Assembly: GCA_001247695.2 (NCBI GenBank)
Contig: LGRX02027270.1
Coordinates: 1-64,000 of the forward strand
Length of the DNA stretch: 64,000 nt
DNA from: Cymbomonas tetramitiformis
Taxonomy: Eukaryota; Chlorophyta; Pyramimonadophyceae; Pyramimonadales; Pyramimonadaceae
Direction of reading: 5' to 3'
The position numbers and the translations under genes were made by a program. The notes below the pieces were generated by a model. The model had not been told where the DNA came from. It did not search any database and worked only from the letters and a program-made list of their open reading frames with translations. Of the stretch, positions 54,067 to 63,982 are shown one piece after another. Each line of letters starts with the position of its first letter. The stretch's first letter is position 1.

Positions 54067-54601
54067 TGGAAGTTTAATAAGTCGTTGAATCAATTCTCGT
54101 TTATTACCACTTACTTTCAAATTATTGATTTTACACATTTCTTTTAACTCTTTTAGTGTAGATACACACGATGTCAAAAAAAACACAAGTTTATTTTCAC
54201 GATATATGAATGGAAAATGAAAACCATTTCGAAAGGGGAAGCTTATATCTAACTTATTACTTTCACCCGGTAATTCAACTTGCATATTTCTTATATTTAT
54301 CAAGTTTGTATTTTTAACTTTTCTAAAAAAAGTAATATTGAAAAAATTTGATTCGCATGTAATCTTCATAAAACTCATATCTATCATCGACAACATTTTT
54401 TGCTATTAAGTTATCAAAATTCCATTTTGGATTGTTATAGGCAAACATACCAACTATACAATTCAAATATTTATCGTTTAATTTTTTTCTATTAGGTATA
54501 TAATTGATTTCCTTGCACAAATCTTCCATTTCAAGTTGATGTTTCATGAAGTAAATCTTGTCTTGAACTTCAAGAGGAAGATTATTGAATGTAGTTTTCA
54601 T
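54064..54601 (-). pseudogene. F-box-like/SAP protein of G, frameshifted in a T run
   Basis: The N-terminal 92 codons (MKTTFNNLPLEVQDKIYFMK and so on) end at 54323 within a T/A run; the C-terminal part with the SAP motif (KINNLKVSGNKREL) is in another frame to 54064. Compared with F's intact copy, a single indel in the homopolymer near 54330 accounts for the break. Confidence 0.78.
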
Positions 54602-54658
54602 TCTTGCTTTGTTTACACTATTGAGTTACACTCTTTAAGTGGATTTTTTTTTTTTTGA

Positions 54659-54690
54659 GGTTTTTTGTCCCCCTGAAAAAACCGAAGAAA
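54659..54690 (-). terminator. Conserved block after fibre gene
   Basis: Same TTTTTTGTCCCCCTGA / AAAAAACCGAAGAA block as at 35895, directly after the terminal fibre stop. Probable 3'-end signal. Confidence 0.5.
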
Positions 54691-54697
54691 TTTAATA

Positions 54698-55927
54698 CTA
54701 AATATACGGTATACGTATCAATTCCAATACAAAACGTAAAGTGTTATTTGCAAATTGTTCACCGGAAATGTCCGTTATTCTTAACTCAACTTCGTCATCA
54801 GCTTCAATATAATTTACACTTGAATTTAATGTAAATCTTTTTGCTTTTGTGGTATTGACCGTTATCGTTGAACATCTCAAAAGATATTCCGTACCAATCT
54901 TTGGTTGAATTGAAGTATCGGCGTGTGTTATCTTGAACTTGATATCGTCTGTACCATCAGTAGCTATAGTAGCAAAATCCAAGTAAATAATGAAACTATC
55001 ATTAGGAAATTGAATGGTTCGTATATTTTCATTTCCGGGTGCTGAAAGCGTAGTTACTCTTGAAATTTCTTCATAATTCAATTCTTTATTTACTTTCAAA
55101 ATATTTATATCCGCGAAAGGAGTTTGAACAGTATCAGCTTTTATTAAATTAGCACCTCGGATATCACCTAACATATTAATTCTAAAAAATGCATTTGATG
55201 GTATATCAGGTCGTTTTCGAAACTGCAAAGCATACACTGAATCAACTGCTGCTTCATCAACCAGTGATGTATTCAAATCTATAAATGTTGAATTAGCAGA
55301 TTTTGGCCCTTGTAATTCTAAATATGTCTTGGAACCTAATTGTGCATTAATTATAATGTTATTGCATTCTATATCACTACATCCTATTATATCACCTTTC
55401 ATATTGATACTAAAAAATTTAGGTACAGCTGAATCAGGTTTCGTTTGAAAATTTATAAAATATATCGTTGAAACACTCGATAAATCTACACCTGAGGTAT
55501 TTAAACTTATGAAACTATTACCTGATGTTTTATTTCCAAATAAATCAAGATTTGTGGTATTATCTGGTGCGACCAGTTCTGTTTTTCCATTGATTTTTGC
55601 ATCACCGTTTACTATCAAACCGAAAGTTGTATTTACTTGCAGTTCACTGCCTGTAACGAATATAACACTATTATCAGTTCCATCCTTCAATTCAATTTGT
55701 GCCTTTCCATTATTTAAAATATTTTTCAAATATCGAAAATTTATAATTGAAGTATTCAAAACGTCTCTGCCGTATAAATTGTTTACGTATACGTCACCAA
55801 CGGTCCTTTCTATATCATTACCACCGGGTAGGTTTTGCCACTTAGTAGACCCCCCAGTAGGAGCATTTTCATTAACCGTATCACATTGTATATTTTTACA
55901 AACAATATCATTTCCAAAAGAAGACAT
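54698..55927 (-). CDS. Terminal fibre-type protein with duplicated module (409 aa)
   Basis: MSSFGNDIVCKNIQCDTVNE tail. Compared with 49360 it has an additional 80-residue module: NTTNLDLFGNKTSGNSFISL...KPDS...NMKGDI and then TYLELQGPKSANSTFIDLNT...RPDI...NMLGDI. The C-terminal globular part is closer to that of A (25760-26431) than to E2. Module gain lengthens the presumed fibre. Confidence 0.75.
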   Translation of the reverse strand: MSSFGNDIVCKNIQCDTVNENAPTGGSTKWQNLPGGNDIERTVGDVYVNNLYGRDVLNTSIINFRYLKNILNNGKAQIELKDGTDNSVIFVTGSELQVNTTFGLIVNGDAKINGKTELVAPDNTTNLDLFGNKTSGNSFISLNTSGVDLSSVSTIYFINFQTKPDSAVPKFFSINMKGDIIGCSDIECNNIIINAQLGSKTYLELQGPKSANSTFIDLNTSLVDEAAVDSVYALQFRKRPDIPSNAFFRINMLGDIRGANLIKADTVQTPFADINILKVNKELNYEEISRVTTLSAPGNENIRTIQFPNDSFIIYLDFATIATDGTDDIKFKITHADTSIQPKIGTEYLLRCSTITVNTTKAKRFTLNSSVNYIEADDEVELRITDISGEQFANNTLRFVLELIRIPYI

Positions 55928-55950
55928 CTGATATATATATATATATTAAA

Positions 55951-57732
55951 TCACAATTTAATCCAAACCAATAATCCTGAACCCGAGATTGTTACAACTT
56001 TACTTTCCATACATACACCGATAATTCCAACATTATTTGTAGTGATTTGTGAAGAATTGACTGACCCTCCCGGTGCACAACCCAACATTTGACCTTTGAC
56101 ATAACTTCCATCAATAGCTTTACAAGTTGTGAATCCTTTTGTACAAACGAAACAAGAATTTCCGGTTGTTGAATTTTGAACACAAACTCCAATAGGCATA
56201 CAATTTTGATTAGATTGACTTGCAGAAGCTGCATATATTTTTACACCATTTACATCTGAAAAATCATCAGAAAATTGAACAATATCTCCAGCATTTATTG
56301 CAGCTCCGGTATTATTTTTAAAAGTAAATACGTCACCTGTATGAGGAACCGGACTTGTTGGTAATGAGGCCGTGTATGCATTTGTCAAAGTTGTCAATGG
56401 AATTCCTAAACTTGTAATAGAAGCCGTAGCTGATGTATAACTAAAGTTCAAACTATTTGTGAGTATTGCACTTGTAGCATCCAAATCTCCGGTCAAATTA
56501 ATGTTAGAACCGCTGTTCCCAACAGCCAAAACTTGACTTAATGAACCAATACTTCCATTATTAATAGCACCAGATTTTATTTCACCGGAAACTGAATCAT
56601 AATACAATTGTAAATTTTCTAATGTCACATCAGGACTTGGTCTTATAGGTTTTACCGTAAATGAACTTGGATTTACAGAATTTAATTCAACACCGGTTGC
56701 ATTTATACAAATAGTTTTGTTGACAGACGAAGTTCCTCCGGTATTCTTATTAGCATATGAACCTAATGACACTGAATTTAGACCACTAAAAACTTCGCCT
56801 GCAAATCTTCCTACAGAAACAGATTCCACACCGGCGTTACTTTGTCCGGAATCATCTCCTAAATTTACCGAATAATTCCCAGCTTGGTCATATCCACTAC
56901 CTGAACCTAAAGCCAAAACATCAATTCCACAACCGAATGAACCAGCATTTCTGCCTATTAATATTGCACGTTGTGCATTTATATATCCGTCATCACTTGT
57001 TGTTTCACCAATACGAATTTTAGCATCTTGAGTACCGCCTCTAATCCTAATTAAAGCACCATCAATTTCATCTTGATTTATCGTAAATTTTCCAGTTCCG
57101 GTAAAAGAAATATCATTCGTTGTAGTTGTACTTCCTTGGTCGGTAACAGATTGTAAATTTTGGTTAGCCCCGGAAGGCAAGTTTTGAAGCAAAGAACCGT
57201 CACCAATAAATTTTCCAGAATTCAAAGTGATATCACCGGTGTTTAAAATTAAAGGTCCATCATTTAAAAGTACACCTGCTCCAAGTGGTTCTACATTCAA
57301 TGTGGTTTGCATAAAGGACCATTCATTTATACCATTGTCTCCTATTTTCAATCTTGTTTGAGGAACAGGGTCTAAAGATTTAATTTCAAAAGAACTATCA
57401 AGTTCATCCAAACCTATAGAGAATTTTGATTTACTTGCAGGATTGTTTAAAATGAAATCATAAAAATTGATATTATTAACCAAATTTAAATCACCATCAG
57501 TTTGTAATTTCATGAATTCTCTTTGATTATTTACATCAGAATTATCAATAAAATCAATATCATTTTGATATAAAAAATCTGAAGCCATATGAATTGTTTG
57601 ACAAGGGTTTGAATTATCACCTATTTGATTTACATTTATTTGATTAATTGTTAAAGGGTCAGGAACATTTGTAGATGGAGTTTGTTTACCATTAAATGTA
57701 CTTGCAACTACATTATTTCCAAATGAAGACAT
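55951..57732 (-). CDS. Trimeric fibre-like protein (593 aa)
   Basis: MSSFGNNVVASTFNGKQTPS tail, a shaft like F, head repeats like A, B and E2 (ESVSVGRFAGEVFSG, NSVSLGSYANKN), a variant segment before the tip (TSAILTNSLNFSYTSATASI) and the second-type C-terminal module, ending 6 residues earlier than F (LVWIKL). A mosaic of the other fibres. Confidence 0.75.
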   Translation of the reverse strand: MSSFGNNVVASTFNGKQTPSTNVPDPLTINQINVNQIGDNSNPCQTIHMASDFLYQNDIDFIDNSDVNNQREFMKLQTDGDLNLVNNINFYDFILNNPASKSKFSIGLDELDSSFEIKSLDPVPQTRLKIGDNGINEWSFMQTTLNVEPLGAGVLLNDGPLILNTGDITLNSGKFIGDGSLLQNLPSGANQNLQSVTDQGSTTTTNDISFTGTGKFTINQDEIDGALIRIRGGTQDAKIRIGETTSDDGYINAQRAILIGRNAGSFGCGIDVLALGSGSGYDQAGNYSVNLGDDSGQSNAGVESVSVGRFAGEVFSGLNSVSLGSYANKNTGGTSSVNKTICINATGVELNSVNPSSFTVKPIRPSPDVTLENLQLYYDSVSGEIKSGAINNGSIGSLSQVLAVGNSGSNINLTGDLDATSAILTNSLNFSYTSATASITSLGIPLTTLTNAYTASLPTSPVPHTGDVFTFKNNTGAAINAGDIVQFSDDFSDVNGVKIYAASASQSNQNCMPIGVCVQNSTTGNSCFVCTKGFTTCKAIDGSYVKGQMLGCAPGGSVNSSQITTNNVGIIGVCMESKVVTISGSGLLVWIKL

Positions 57733-57758
57733 TATATATCATAACACAAGTTTTAAAT

Positions 57759-58103
57759 TTACGGTTGAGCAAGTTTCATGTATACAGTTCCAAATTTATC
57801 AGTTGGATTCGCTTTGAATACATATAATCCATTTACTTGTGTAATTTCTTCAACCGGAGGAACATTATTTGTTTCTACAATAGGCAAACCTCCAAATCTA
57901 ACTTTCATTTTATTTTCTTTTGCAGCCATATTCAAACTTGTAACACCCGGGTTACCACTTTGACTTCCATCAATATTCATATTTATATCAGCTCCAATTA
58001 TTTGAAAGGTTGTTCTTGTTGTTTTATCTTTAGCACCAATAAACACACCGTCATTAACTTTGATATTCTTATCTAAAACAAAATCATTTCCGAATGAAGA
58101 CAT
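57759..58103 (-). CDS. Small virion-type protein with MSSFG tail (114 aa)
   Basis: MSSFGNDFVLDKNIKVNDGV, ending FGTVYMKLAQP; very close to the E2 copy (47124) although the rest of G is closer to F, another sign of gene exchange between families. Confidence 0.72.
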   Translation of the reverse strand: MSSFGNDFVLDKNIKVNDGVFIGAKDKTTRTTFQIIGADINMNIDGSQSGNPGVTSLNMAAKENKMKVRFGGLPIVETNNVPPVEEITQVNGLYVFKANPTDKFGTVYMKLAQP

Positions 58104-58129
58104 TATATACTATATCCTATAATTTAATT

Positions 58130-58447
58130 TTATTTCACAAAGAATGTCGGAGCCAAAGGTGCCAGTTTATTGTTTAATGGATGAATATTGGGAAATGAAA
58201 ACATAGCATTTTGTTTTGCAATTTTATCACCGTGTTCTAATGTATACGATTTGAAACCTGACATAGGGTCCACATTAGAAACTCTTGCCGGTGGTCGCAA
58301 ATCTTGTATTGTTTTACATGGAACAATCATCATCGAAGAACTTCGAAAGCCTGAAGTTAACATCATATTTGGTAATTTAACATCGACTTTTCCTAATGGT
58401 TTATTTCCTAAGTTTGAAGCAAAAATTTGTCCCGCTTGTTCAGCCAT
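58130..58447 (-). CDS. Small conserved late protein downstream of MCP (105 aa)
   Basis: MAEQAGQIFASNLGNKPLGK; differs from F's copy by very few residues. Linked to the MCP gene. Confidence 0.74.
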   Translation of the reverse strand: MAEQAGQIFASNLGNKPLGKVDVKLPNMMLTSGFRSSSMMIVPCKTIQDLRPPARVSNVDPMSGFKSYTLEHGDKIAKQNAMFSFPNIHPLNNKLAPLAPTFFVK

Positions 58448-58477
58448 AATTATATATAATTACAATTAAATTAGTTT

Positions 58478-59823
58478 TTATACAACCACTTCAATCATTC
58501 TTCCCATACCAATACGAATGATACTTGTACATTGTGCAATAATAAATGTTTCGTTATTCGTCAAAGGTGTTTGAAGTGGGTCTGCGGTCGATGATTTTTG
58601 AGTTTGAAGAAAGAATGAAGAATTCAAACCCCGGGTATCTATTCCACTACAATTACGAGGTCCCATACCTGGCATAGGCATATTTAATCGAAGCATAGCA
58701 GTCCAATAAGAATTGTACCAATTTTCTAAAGAATTAACTTTACAACCTGAATCGTCGGAATAATTATCAGCTTTACCAATAGTGACCAAGTTAAAAGCAT
58801 CGAGAGCGGTGGCACGATAATTTGGATAATAAATTGAGTTGACATTATATTGCCAAGATTGAATGTCTCCGGAATAAAATCTAAAATAACTTGGAACGAA
58901 AGTAGCACCTATTTTATTATCAATTTTATGCAAACCTTCATTAACAGAACTGTAATTTGAAGGCCTTTGAACAGCGTATAACATATCCAAAGATTGTGCC
59001 GACAAAGAGAATCGATTCGATTTAGTCATTTCCGTTTGAGTATCTTGAAAGGTAAAATAATTAGTGAAAGGCATCTCAATATAAGAATCTTCTTTTAGTT
59101 TTCTTTCGACAGCACTATCGTAAACACCATTTGAAAATGTAATTGTTTCAATTGTAAAATGCAAATCAGTCAATTTCCATGTCGCTTTTGCAGCAAGTTC
59201 TGCTGCCGCTGTTCCGTTAAATGCAACACCGGCCCCTAATGATTTTTGATATGCACCCAACACCTCCGGTCCATGCATAAAAAAACGTAACTGAATGCTA
59301 GGAAGTAACGCAGTATCCAGGTAGTCAGGTGAAGATTCCCCTATAAATTGTAGGAAATTATTCAAAATATATGGTCTTTCTTCTTGATAATAACTATCGG
59401 TATTAACATTTATTTCTTGATTTTCAAAACTCTTTGATAAGATACTTCTTTATTCAACGTTGTTTTAAGATTGTCCAAAACCGCTGATACCGTTGAATAT
59501 TGACTCATGCCACTCGAAATAGCTATTCCACCGCTGTAAATTTCTACACGAGAAATCAATTTTTCGATTCCATTTGGCAAAGTTGTGATAACTAAATCAG
59601 GTTGGGTTGCGGCGTCCGTACAAGCTATGGCAGGATTGTTAGCCCGACCTTTACAATGCATACTTAAACTTTTCAGATTACACAAAACATTAACTGGAAG
59701 ATTCAAAGTTATAACACCGTAAGGATTTACTTCGGTCAAGTTTGTCGTTTCAAGACGAAAATACTGAGTACTATATCCACTTAGTTTTTGAAGTCCGAAT
59801 GCAAGACTATACGGTAAAGACAT
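58478..59823 (-). pseudogene. Major capsid protein of G, one-base frameshift
   Basis: The N-terminal frame (MSLPYSLAFGLQKLSGYSTQ) stops at 59410 because an A run of five in F is four here (about 59420); the C-terminal 300 codons continue in another frame to the usual GMGRMIEVVV. All other parts are unbroken, so this may be a very recent mutation or a base-call error. Confidence 0.88.
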
Positions 59824-59849
59824 TTTTCTATAATATATATAATATAATT

Positions 59850-60833
59850 TTAATTCGCATATTCTTTTAATTTCAAAGATAATGCATAATTTATGGACTG
59901 TTCAATTCCATTTTGGGAAACGGCGGTAGGAAGTAATCTTGCTTTTTTGTCCGTAAGTGTGATACGAAGAAATGTAAATTGTGATGCTTGAATGTCTATT
60001 GCAAAATTTTTATCGTAATCTAAATAAGTAATAAATTGTTTAGTTAAATCTGAAGGTAGCAAAATTTTCCCTAAAATATCACCGGAAATAATAACATTCT
60101 CTTTTGAATTATTGGAAAGGTTAGTGCTTTCTAAATTGTTTGTTGGCAACGATGAAATTCTGAGATAAATAGCGTCATTTGTTTGCAAATTACCGGGAAA
60201 TTTGGAAATAAATACTTCATTTACGGTTTCGATGTCAAACAAATCTTCAATCTGTGAAAAATCTGCTAAACCGGCAACTGATTTATTTGTTTGTCCGCCT
60301 AAGACTTGGTCTACATCATTGTATTTACCGGGAGAATTAAAAGTATTATTTAATGCATTACCTAAATTACTCCCTGGCACTGCTTGAAAATCACCGGTTA
60401 TTGAAAATGCAACAAATTTAATATCGGGAGCAGGTTTGCTAAGTGTAATCGTAAAACGTCCTGAAATTGCATTGTAAGTAACATCAACGCTATCAGCAGG
60501 CCTTGCAAACCCAAAGTGGGCGACAAGAACATCTAAGATAATTGTTTCTAAAATCGATTTTAAATCATTTAAATCTGTATAATTTCCATCAGGTATTCTA
60601 CATTCATACAAATTATCAGAATTTATTTTAGCAATATAGAAAATTCCATTATATTCATTAATGGTATACCAAGTCTTTGCAGCCGAAAAACTGTTTACAA
60701 TTATTTTCAATTTGTTTGTATTTTTATAGTTTGTTAATTGTGTTGGTATATTGATATTGATAATTCTGGAATCACCAAACGATGAAAGGTCTTCACTTGA
60801 TAAATAAAGTGTACGTTCAGATATTACACTCAT
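59850..60833 (-). CDS. Minor capsid (penton-like) protein (327 aa)
   Basis: Full-length copy with MSVISERTLYLSSEDLSSFG start and ending LSLKLKEYAN. See 19974 for the reasoning on function. Directly upstream of the MCP. Confidence 0.78.
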   Translation of the reverse strand: MSVISERTLYLSSEDLSSFGDSRIININIPTQLTNYKNTNKLKIIVNSFSAAKTWYTINEYNGIFYIAKINSDNLYECRIPDGNYTDLNDLKSILETIILDVLVAHFGFARPADSVDVTYNAISGRFTITLSKPAPDIKFVAFSITGDFQAVPGSNLGNALNNTFNSPGKYNDVDQVLGGQTNKSVAGLADFSQIEDLFDIETVNEVFISKFPGNLQTNDAIYLRISSLPTNNLESTNLSNNSKENVIISGDILGKILLPSDLTKQFITYLDYDKNFAIDIQASQFTFLRITLTDKKARLLPTAVSQNGIEQSINYALSLKLKEYAN

Positions 60834-61050
60834 GACTATCTCTATTTATAATATCAATATAGTTTTTATTAATTTCAATATCTTCCTTTGAATCTCTATT
60901 CAATGGTAAAGGTAATTCAATGTTTCCATTATACATATCGTCATATAGTTTTGGTCTTTTGATATAATCGTCAACAATCAATTCAATATAAAATGTGGAT
61001 AAATCAGGGTACAAAATCTGAGCATTTTTTATTAAGTGTTCACGTTCCAT
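60817..61050 (-). CDS. Small conserved protein upstream of penton (77 aa)
   Basis: Near copy of 53013-53246 (MEREHLIKNAQILYPDLSTF). Overlaps neighbours on both sides. Confidence 0.65.
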   Translation of the reverse strand: MEREHLIKNAQILYPDLSTFYIELIVDDYIKRPKLYDDMYNGNIELPLPLNRDSKEDIEINKNYIDIINRDSHECNI

Positions 61051-62356
61051 AATTTACCAAAACATTATTATTTTTATCTGATATCACATTTTCGTTAATA
61101 GATGTATACTTATTTGATTGTGATTTCCCTATACTTCTATCAAATGATGTCATTCTTTGAGGACCTTTGTTTGATATATAATCAGCCAATAATCTTGCTT
61201 CTAAGGGTGCGTCGTCATGCAAGTAATTTTTGTCGATATCGAAATTCACTCCTAACAGTCCTAATGGATTCAAATCTTCTGAAATTCGATTGTTAAATTC
61301 ATCACTTCCAACATTTTTTGATGAAAGATTTCTTGCGTCATTCAAAGCATTTCCGAACATCAACACATCAAGTCCGGTCCCTATAGTATTAAATGTAGAT
61401 TTCAATAAATTTACCTTATTAACTTTGTTATTCTTTGGCATTTGAAAGAATTGTTTGAGATTATGCGGCGAAGTGATATATTGATACGGTGCTTTCAATA
61501 AATCATAAGGGTTCTTGTTTTCGAAGTAATGAAACAACTTTCTATTTGAATTTGGTGGTATTTTCAAAGCTCCCGCAGTGGCCCAATCAGTTACAACTCG
61601 ATGAATATTTTGCGGTGCATTTCCATTGACTTTAGGAGTATGTATATGTGATAGAAATGGATTGAAGGTCGTCGATTTAACATTGAATTTCTCACCGACA
61701 TGAATGGATTTCGCACCGCCCAAAGATGTCCCTAACAATTCAATGTTATGATTAGGATACTTTTTTAATGTGTCTAAATATACCTTTTCAGCTCTTAAAA
61801 ATGAATCTCGTGTTTCATGTTTACCTTTAATCACCGAAAATATGTCCGCTTTATCTTCATTTAAGTAGGATGGATTTGACGACGCACCGTGATATGCAAT
61901 ATGTATTTGATTATTTCCATTATTGAGTACTACGGCGTCATAATTTGAAAGCTCCGGGTCGATATTGAATCGATTGTTGAGAATATCGTTATTCAATTGT
62001 CTTTGAGCGGTCACATAGGTGTTATGCTCATAACCGCCCGGAAATAACAAATCAGATTGATAATTTCTTGAACCGAGATAAGAAGATATTCCAACATGGA
62101 GAGCCTTTTCCCTAAGACTATTGGAAAACGATTGTTGAATTTGTGACGGTTGTAAGTCACCTAATTGTTTGAACAAGCTATTCATTTGAACTCTATATCG
62201 TTTCTTTTCACTTTCATTTGACTCATACCTTTTATATAAATCTGAAACTGAATTAGGAGTATCCATGTTATTAGGAAAACTGAATATCTTATTTGATGAA
62301 TTCAGCACTTTGTTATTGCAAAAATTATTCAACGGTGAGCACAAAGACCCTTGCAT
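61040..62356 (-). CDS. Lipase-like alpha/beta hydrolase (438 aa)
   Basis: Cys-containing start MQGSLCSPLNNFCNNKVLNS, IAYHGASSN as the oxyanion-side motif, nucleophile elbow LLGTSLGGAKS (about residues 212-222), candidate Asp in RVVTDWATAG and His in SPHNLKQFF. Same gene place as 17989 although only the core is alike. A C-terminal part (about 310-438) has no recognised motif. See 17989 for function. Intact. Confidence 0.7.
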   Translation of the reverse strand: MQGSLCSPLNNFCNNKVLNSSNKIFSFPNNMDTPNSVSDLYKRYESNESEKKRYRVQMNSLFKQLGDLQPSQIQQSFSNSLREKALHVGISSYLGSRNYQSDLLFPGGYEHNTYVTAQRQLNNDILNNRFNIDPELSNYDAVVLNNGNNQIHIAYHGASSNPSYLNEDKADIFSVIKGKHETRDSFLRAEKVYLDTLKKYPNHNIELLGTSLGGAKSIHVGEKFNVKSTTFNPFLSHIHTPKVNGNAPQNIHRVVTDWATAGALKIPPNSNRKLFHYFENKNPYDLLKAPYQYITSPHNLKQFFQMPKNNKVNKVNLLKSTFNTIGTGLDVLMFGNALNDARNLSSKNVGSDEFNNRISEDLNPLGLLGVNFDIDKNYLHDDAPLEARLLADYISNKGPQRMTSFDRSIGKSQSNKYTSINENVISDKNNNVLVNYGT

Positions 62357-62383
62357 ACTAATATAATAACATAGACTATATAA

Positions 62384-62675
62384 ATGACTTCTAATTATTC
62401 AATATCACAATACACCAAAGATAAAGCAAATAAACTAAAAGTATATGTAAAAGTTTCAACTAATAAAAATAAAAAACTTGATGTGTTTGATAAGAAAAAT
62501 GATAAGAAAATAGCAAGTATTGGAGCAAGAGGTATGATGGATTATCCATCTTATATCAAGTCAAAAGGTATTCGGTTTGCAAATAAAAGAAGAGAGTTAT
62601 TTAAATTAAGACACAATAAATACAGAAAAAAAAGCAGGAACAAACAGTTACTATGCTGACAAGTTATTATGGTAA
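62384..62675 (+). pseudogene. DUF5754-like protein, frameshifted in an A run
   Basis: Starts MTSNYSISQYTKDKANKLKV; IGARGMMDYPSYI, RRELFKLRHNK and, in another frame after the A8 run near 62626-62633, AGTNSYYADKLLW match the blocks of 19473. The first frame ends at 62659, the other at 62675. It is divergent from the lipase-like gene, whereas in B the same gene lies downstream of it, so the region was rearranged. Confidence 0.6.
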
Positions 62676-62745
62676 TTCTAACTCCAACTCTAACTCCAAC
62701 TCTAACTCCACCTCTAACTTCAACTATAACTCAGACTGAGTAAAT
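62676..62745. repeat. CTAACTCCAACT tandem repeats at cassette edge
   Basis: About nine 6-base units (TCTAAC / TCCAAC and variants). Marks the switch to DNA of more balanced GC content, as the TATGCAGTG repeats do in B. Confidence 0.7.
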
Positions 62746-62790
62746 TGGGTGTCTTAAATAAACTTTTCAACAGTAAATACAAATATAATA

Positions 62791-63407
62791 TCAACAAAAA
62801 TAATACACTCCAAACACATATGTGTTACTATTGTTTTCAAAAGCACTTGTTCCCATTTCTATTTGTGCTTTCCAGTGACTAGGCACAAACTTCCCGAGAC
62901 CACTGTCTACACATCGCTGAAGAAAAGCAATGTACAACTGTTTGGTAACAGTTTTCATACCAGAAATAGTCCGTGCTGCATTGGCTGTAAACTCTGCACT
63001 TGAAAACGAGTCATCATATTCAGAATACCTGGGAAGGGTAAGTCTGAAACCCTCCAAGCACTGTCTAACAAACTCGTCCTCACGGTACTTTCGGCAGTAC
63101 ACGGCGATCTTGCAGTCCCCACGACACAATGGGCAACAAATAGAAGAAGAAAAATCGGTTACAGTTGGTTCAGTGGCCTGGCATATTTGCAGCATACACT
63201 TTTTACACAATATATGATTGCCTGTTATACAGCCACTCGAAATGGCCGTACGGTTGTTGATGCTGTCCATACAAACTTGGCACAGAAAAGACTCTGCAGG
63301 TTGAGTGATTGCGGGTACTTGAAGTTCAAGGGATTTTAGTCTTTCAGCTATCTCCTCAGTATAGTCAGACTCCTGCGACTCAGGAACATTCCGGGATGAG
63401 CCAGCAG
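62791..63407 (-). CDS. RING-finger-like accessory protein, likely spliced
   Basis: The zinc region CQVCMDSINN, CITGNHILCKKC, ICCPLCRGDC has RING order, but its first Cys pair lies upstream of the only good ATG (63270). The frame stays open upstream to about 63450 with no ATG, and TTTTTTACTTCACAG at 63408-63422 is a good 3' splice site. I therefore extend it to 63407 and infer an upstream exon. The exon also has SQESDYTEE. The C-terminal half (about 90-205) has no recognised domain. Probably an E3 ubiquitin ligase. Confidence 0.6.
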
Positions 63408-63433
63408 TCCCTGTGAAGTAAAAAACAGTGCAC

Positions 63434-63982
63434 TTAGTTTTCGTCTTCTGTTAACACTTTCTGACGTTTGTTCGCATCGTGAAACTGGTTAGCGACCCTA
63501 CCAGCAGCGGACGCCACACTCCCCATCTCCCCAACAGCAGCAGAGCCCATCGCCCCGACAGAAGAAATAAAACCTCCTTGTTTTTCTTGTTCAAGAATCG
63601 CCAGTTCTTTCTCAACCTGCAGAGCTTCAAGCTTTGCCTTCATGGCCTCCAGTTTTGCGGTGGCTTCGTCAGCCAGAGTCTGAGCAGACTTGACTTTTTC
63701 AGTAGCGATGTCTGCACTCTCAAAACCCTCGTATCCTGCTACCATCCGAAACTCTCTCTTTCGTGCTTTCTCCTTTCGCTCCAGAGCTAATATCTGCTGT
63801 TCCCTCTCCTTGAATTTACGAATATCTCTGCAACAGTTAAAAACTTCCATCGCGTTAGAAGTGGTGAAGTCGTTTTGACAAAACGATACTACTGTATTTA
63901 CAGCGTGAGCACCCGTGAAGAACTCGGTGAAATTGGCGAGCTCTTGGCCACCCGCATCCTTTAGAACACAAGTTATGTCCAT
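63434..63982 (-). CDS. Coiled-coil accessory protein (182 aa)
   Basis: MDITCVLKDAGGQELANFTE start, two Cys (FNCCRD), then a long charged helix (REQQILALERKEKARKREFR, TAKLEAMKAKLEALQVEKEL, about 60-135), a Gly/Ala/Ser stretch (SSVGAMGSAAVGEMGSVASA) and a basic end. Composition matches the RING gene next to it and not the Polinton backbone. No named family is recognised. Its C-terminus precedes the probable splice site of the RING gene. Confidence 0.55.
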   Translation of the reverse strand: MDITCVLKDAGGQELANFTEFFTGAHAVNTVVSFCQNDFTTSNAMEVFNCCRDIRKFKEREQQILALERKEKARKREFRMVAGYEGFESADIATEKVKSAQTLADEATAKLEAMKAKLEALQVEKELAILEQEKQGGFISSVGAMGSAAVGEMGSVASAAGRVANQFHDANKRQKVLTEDEN

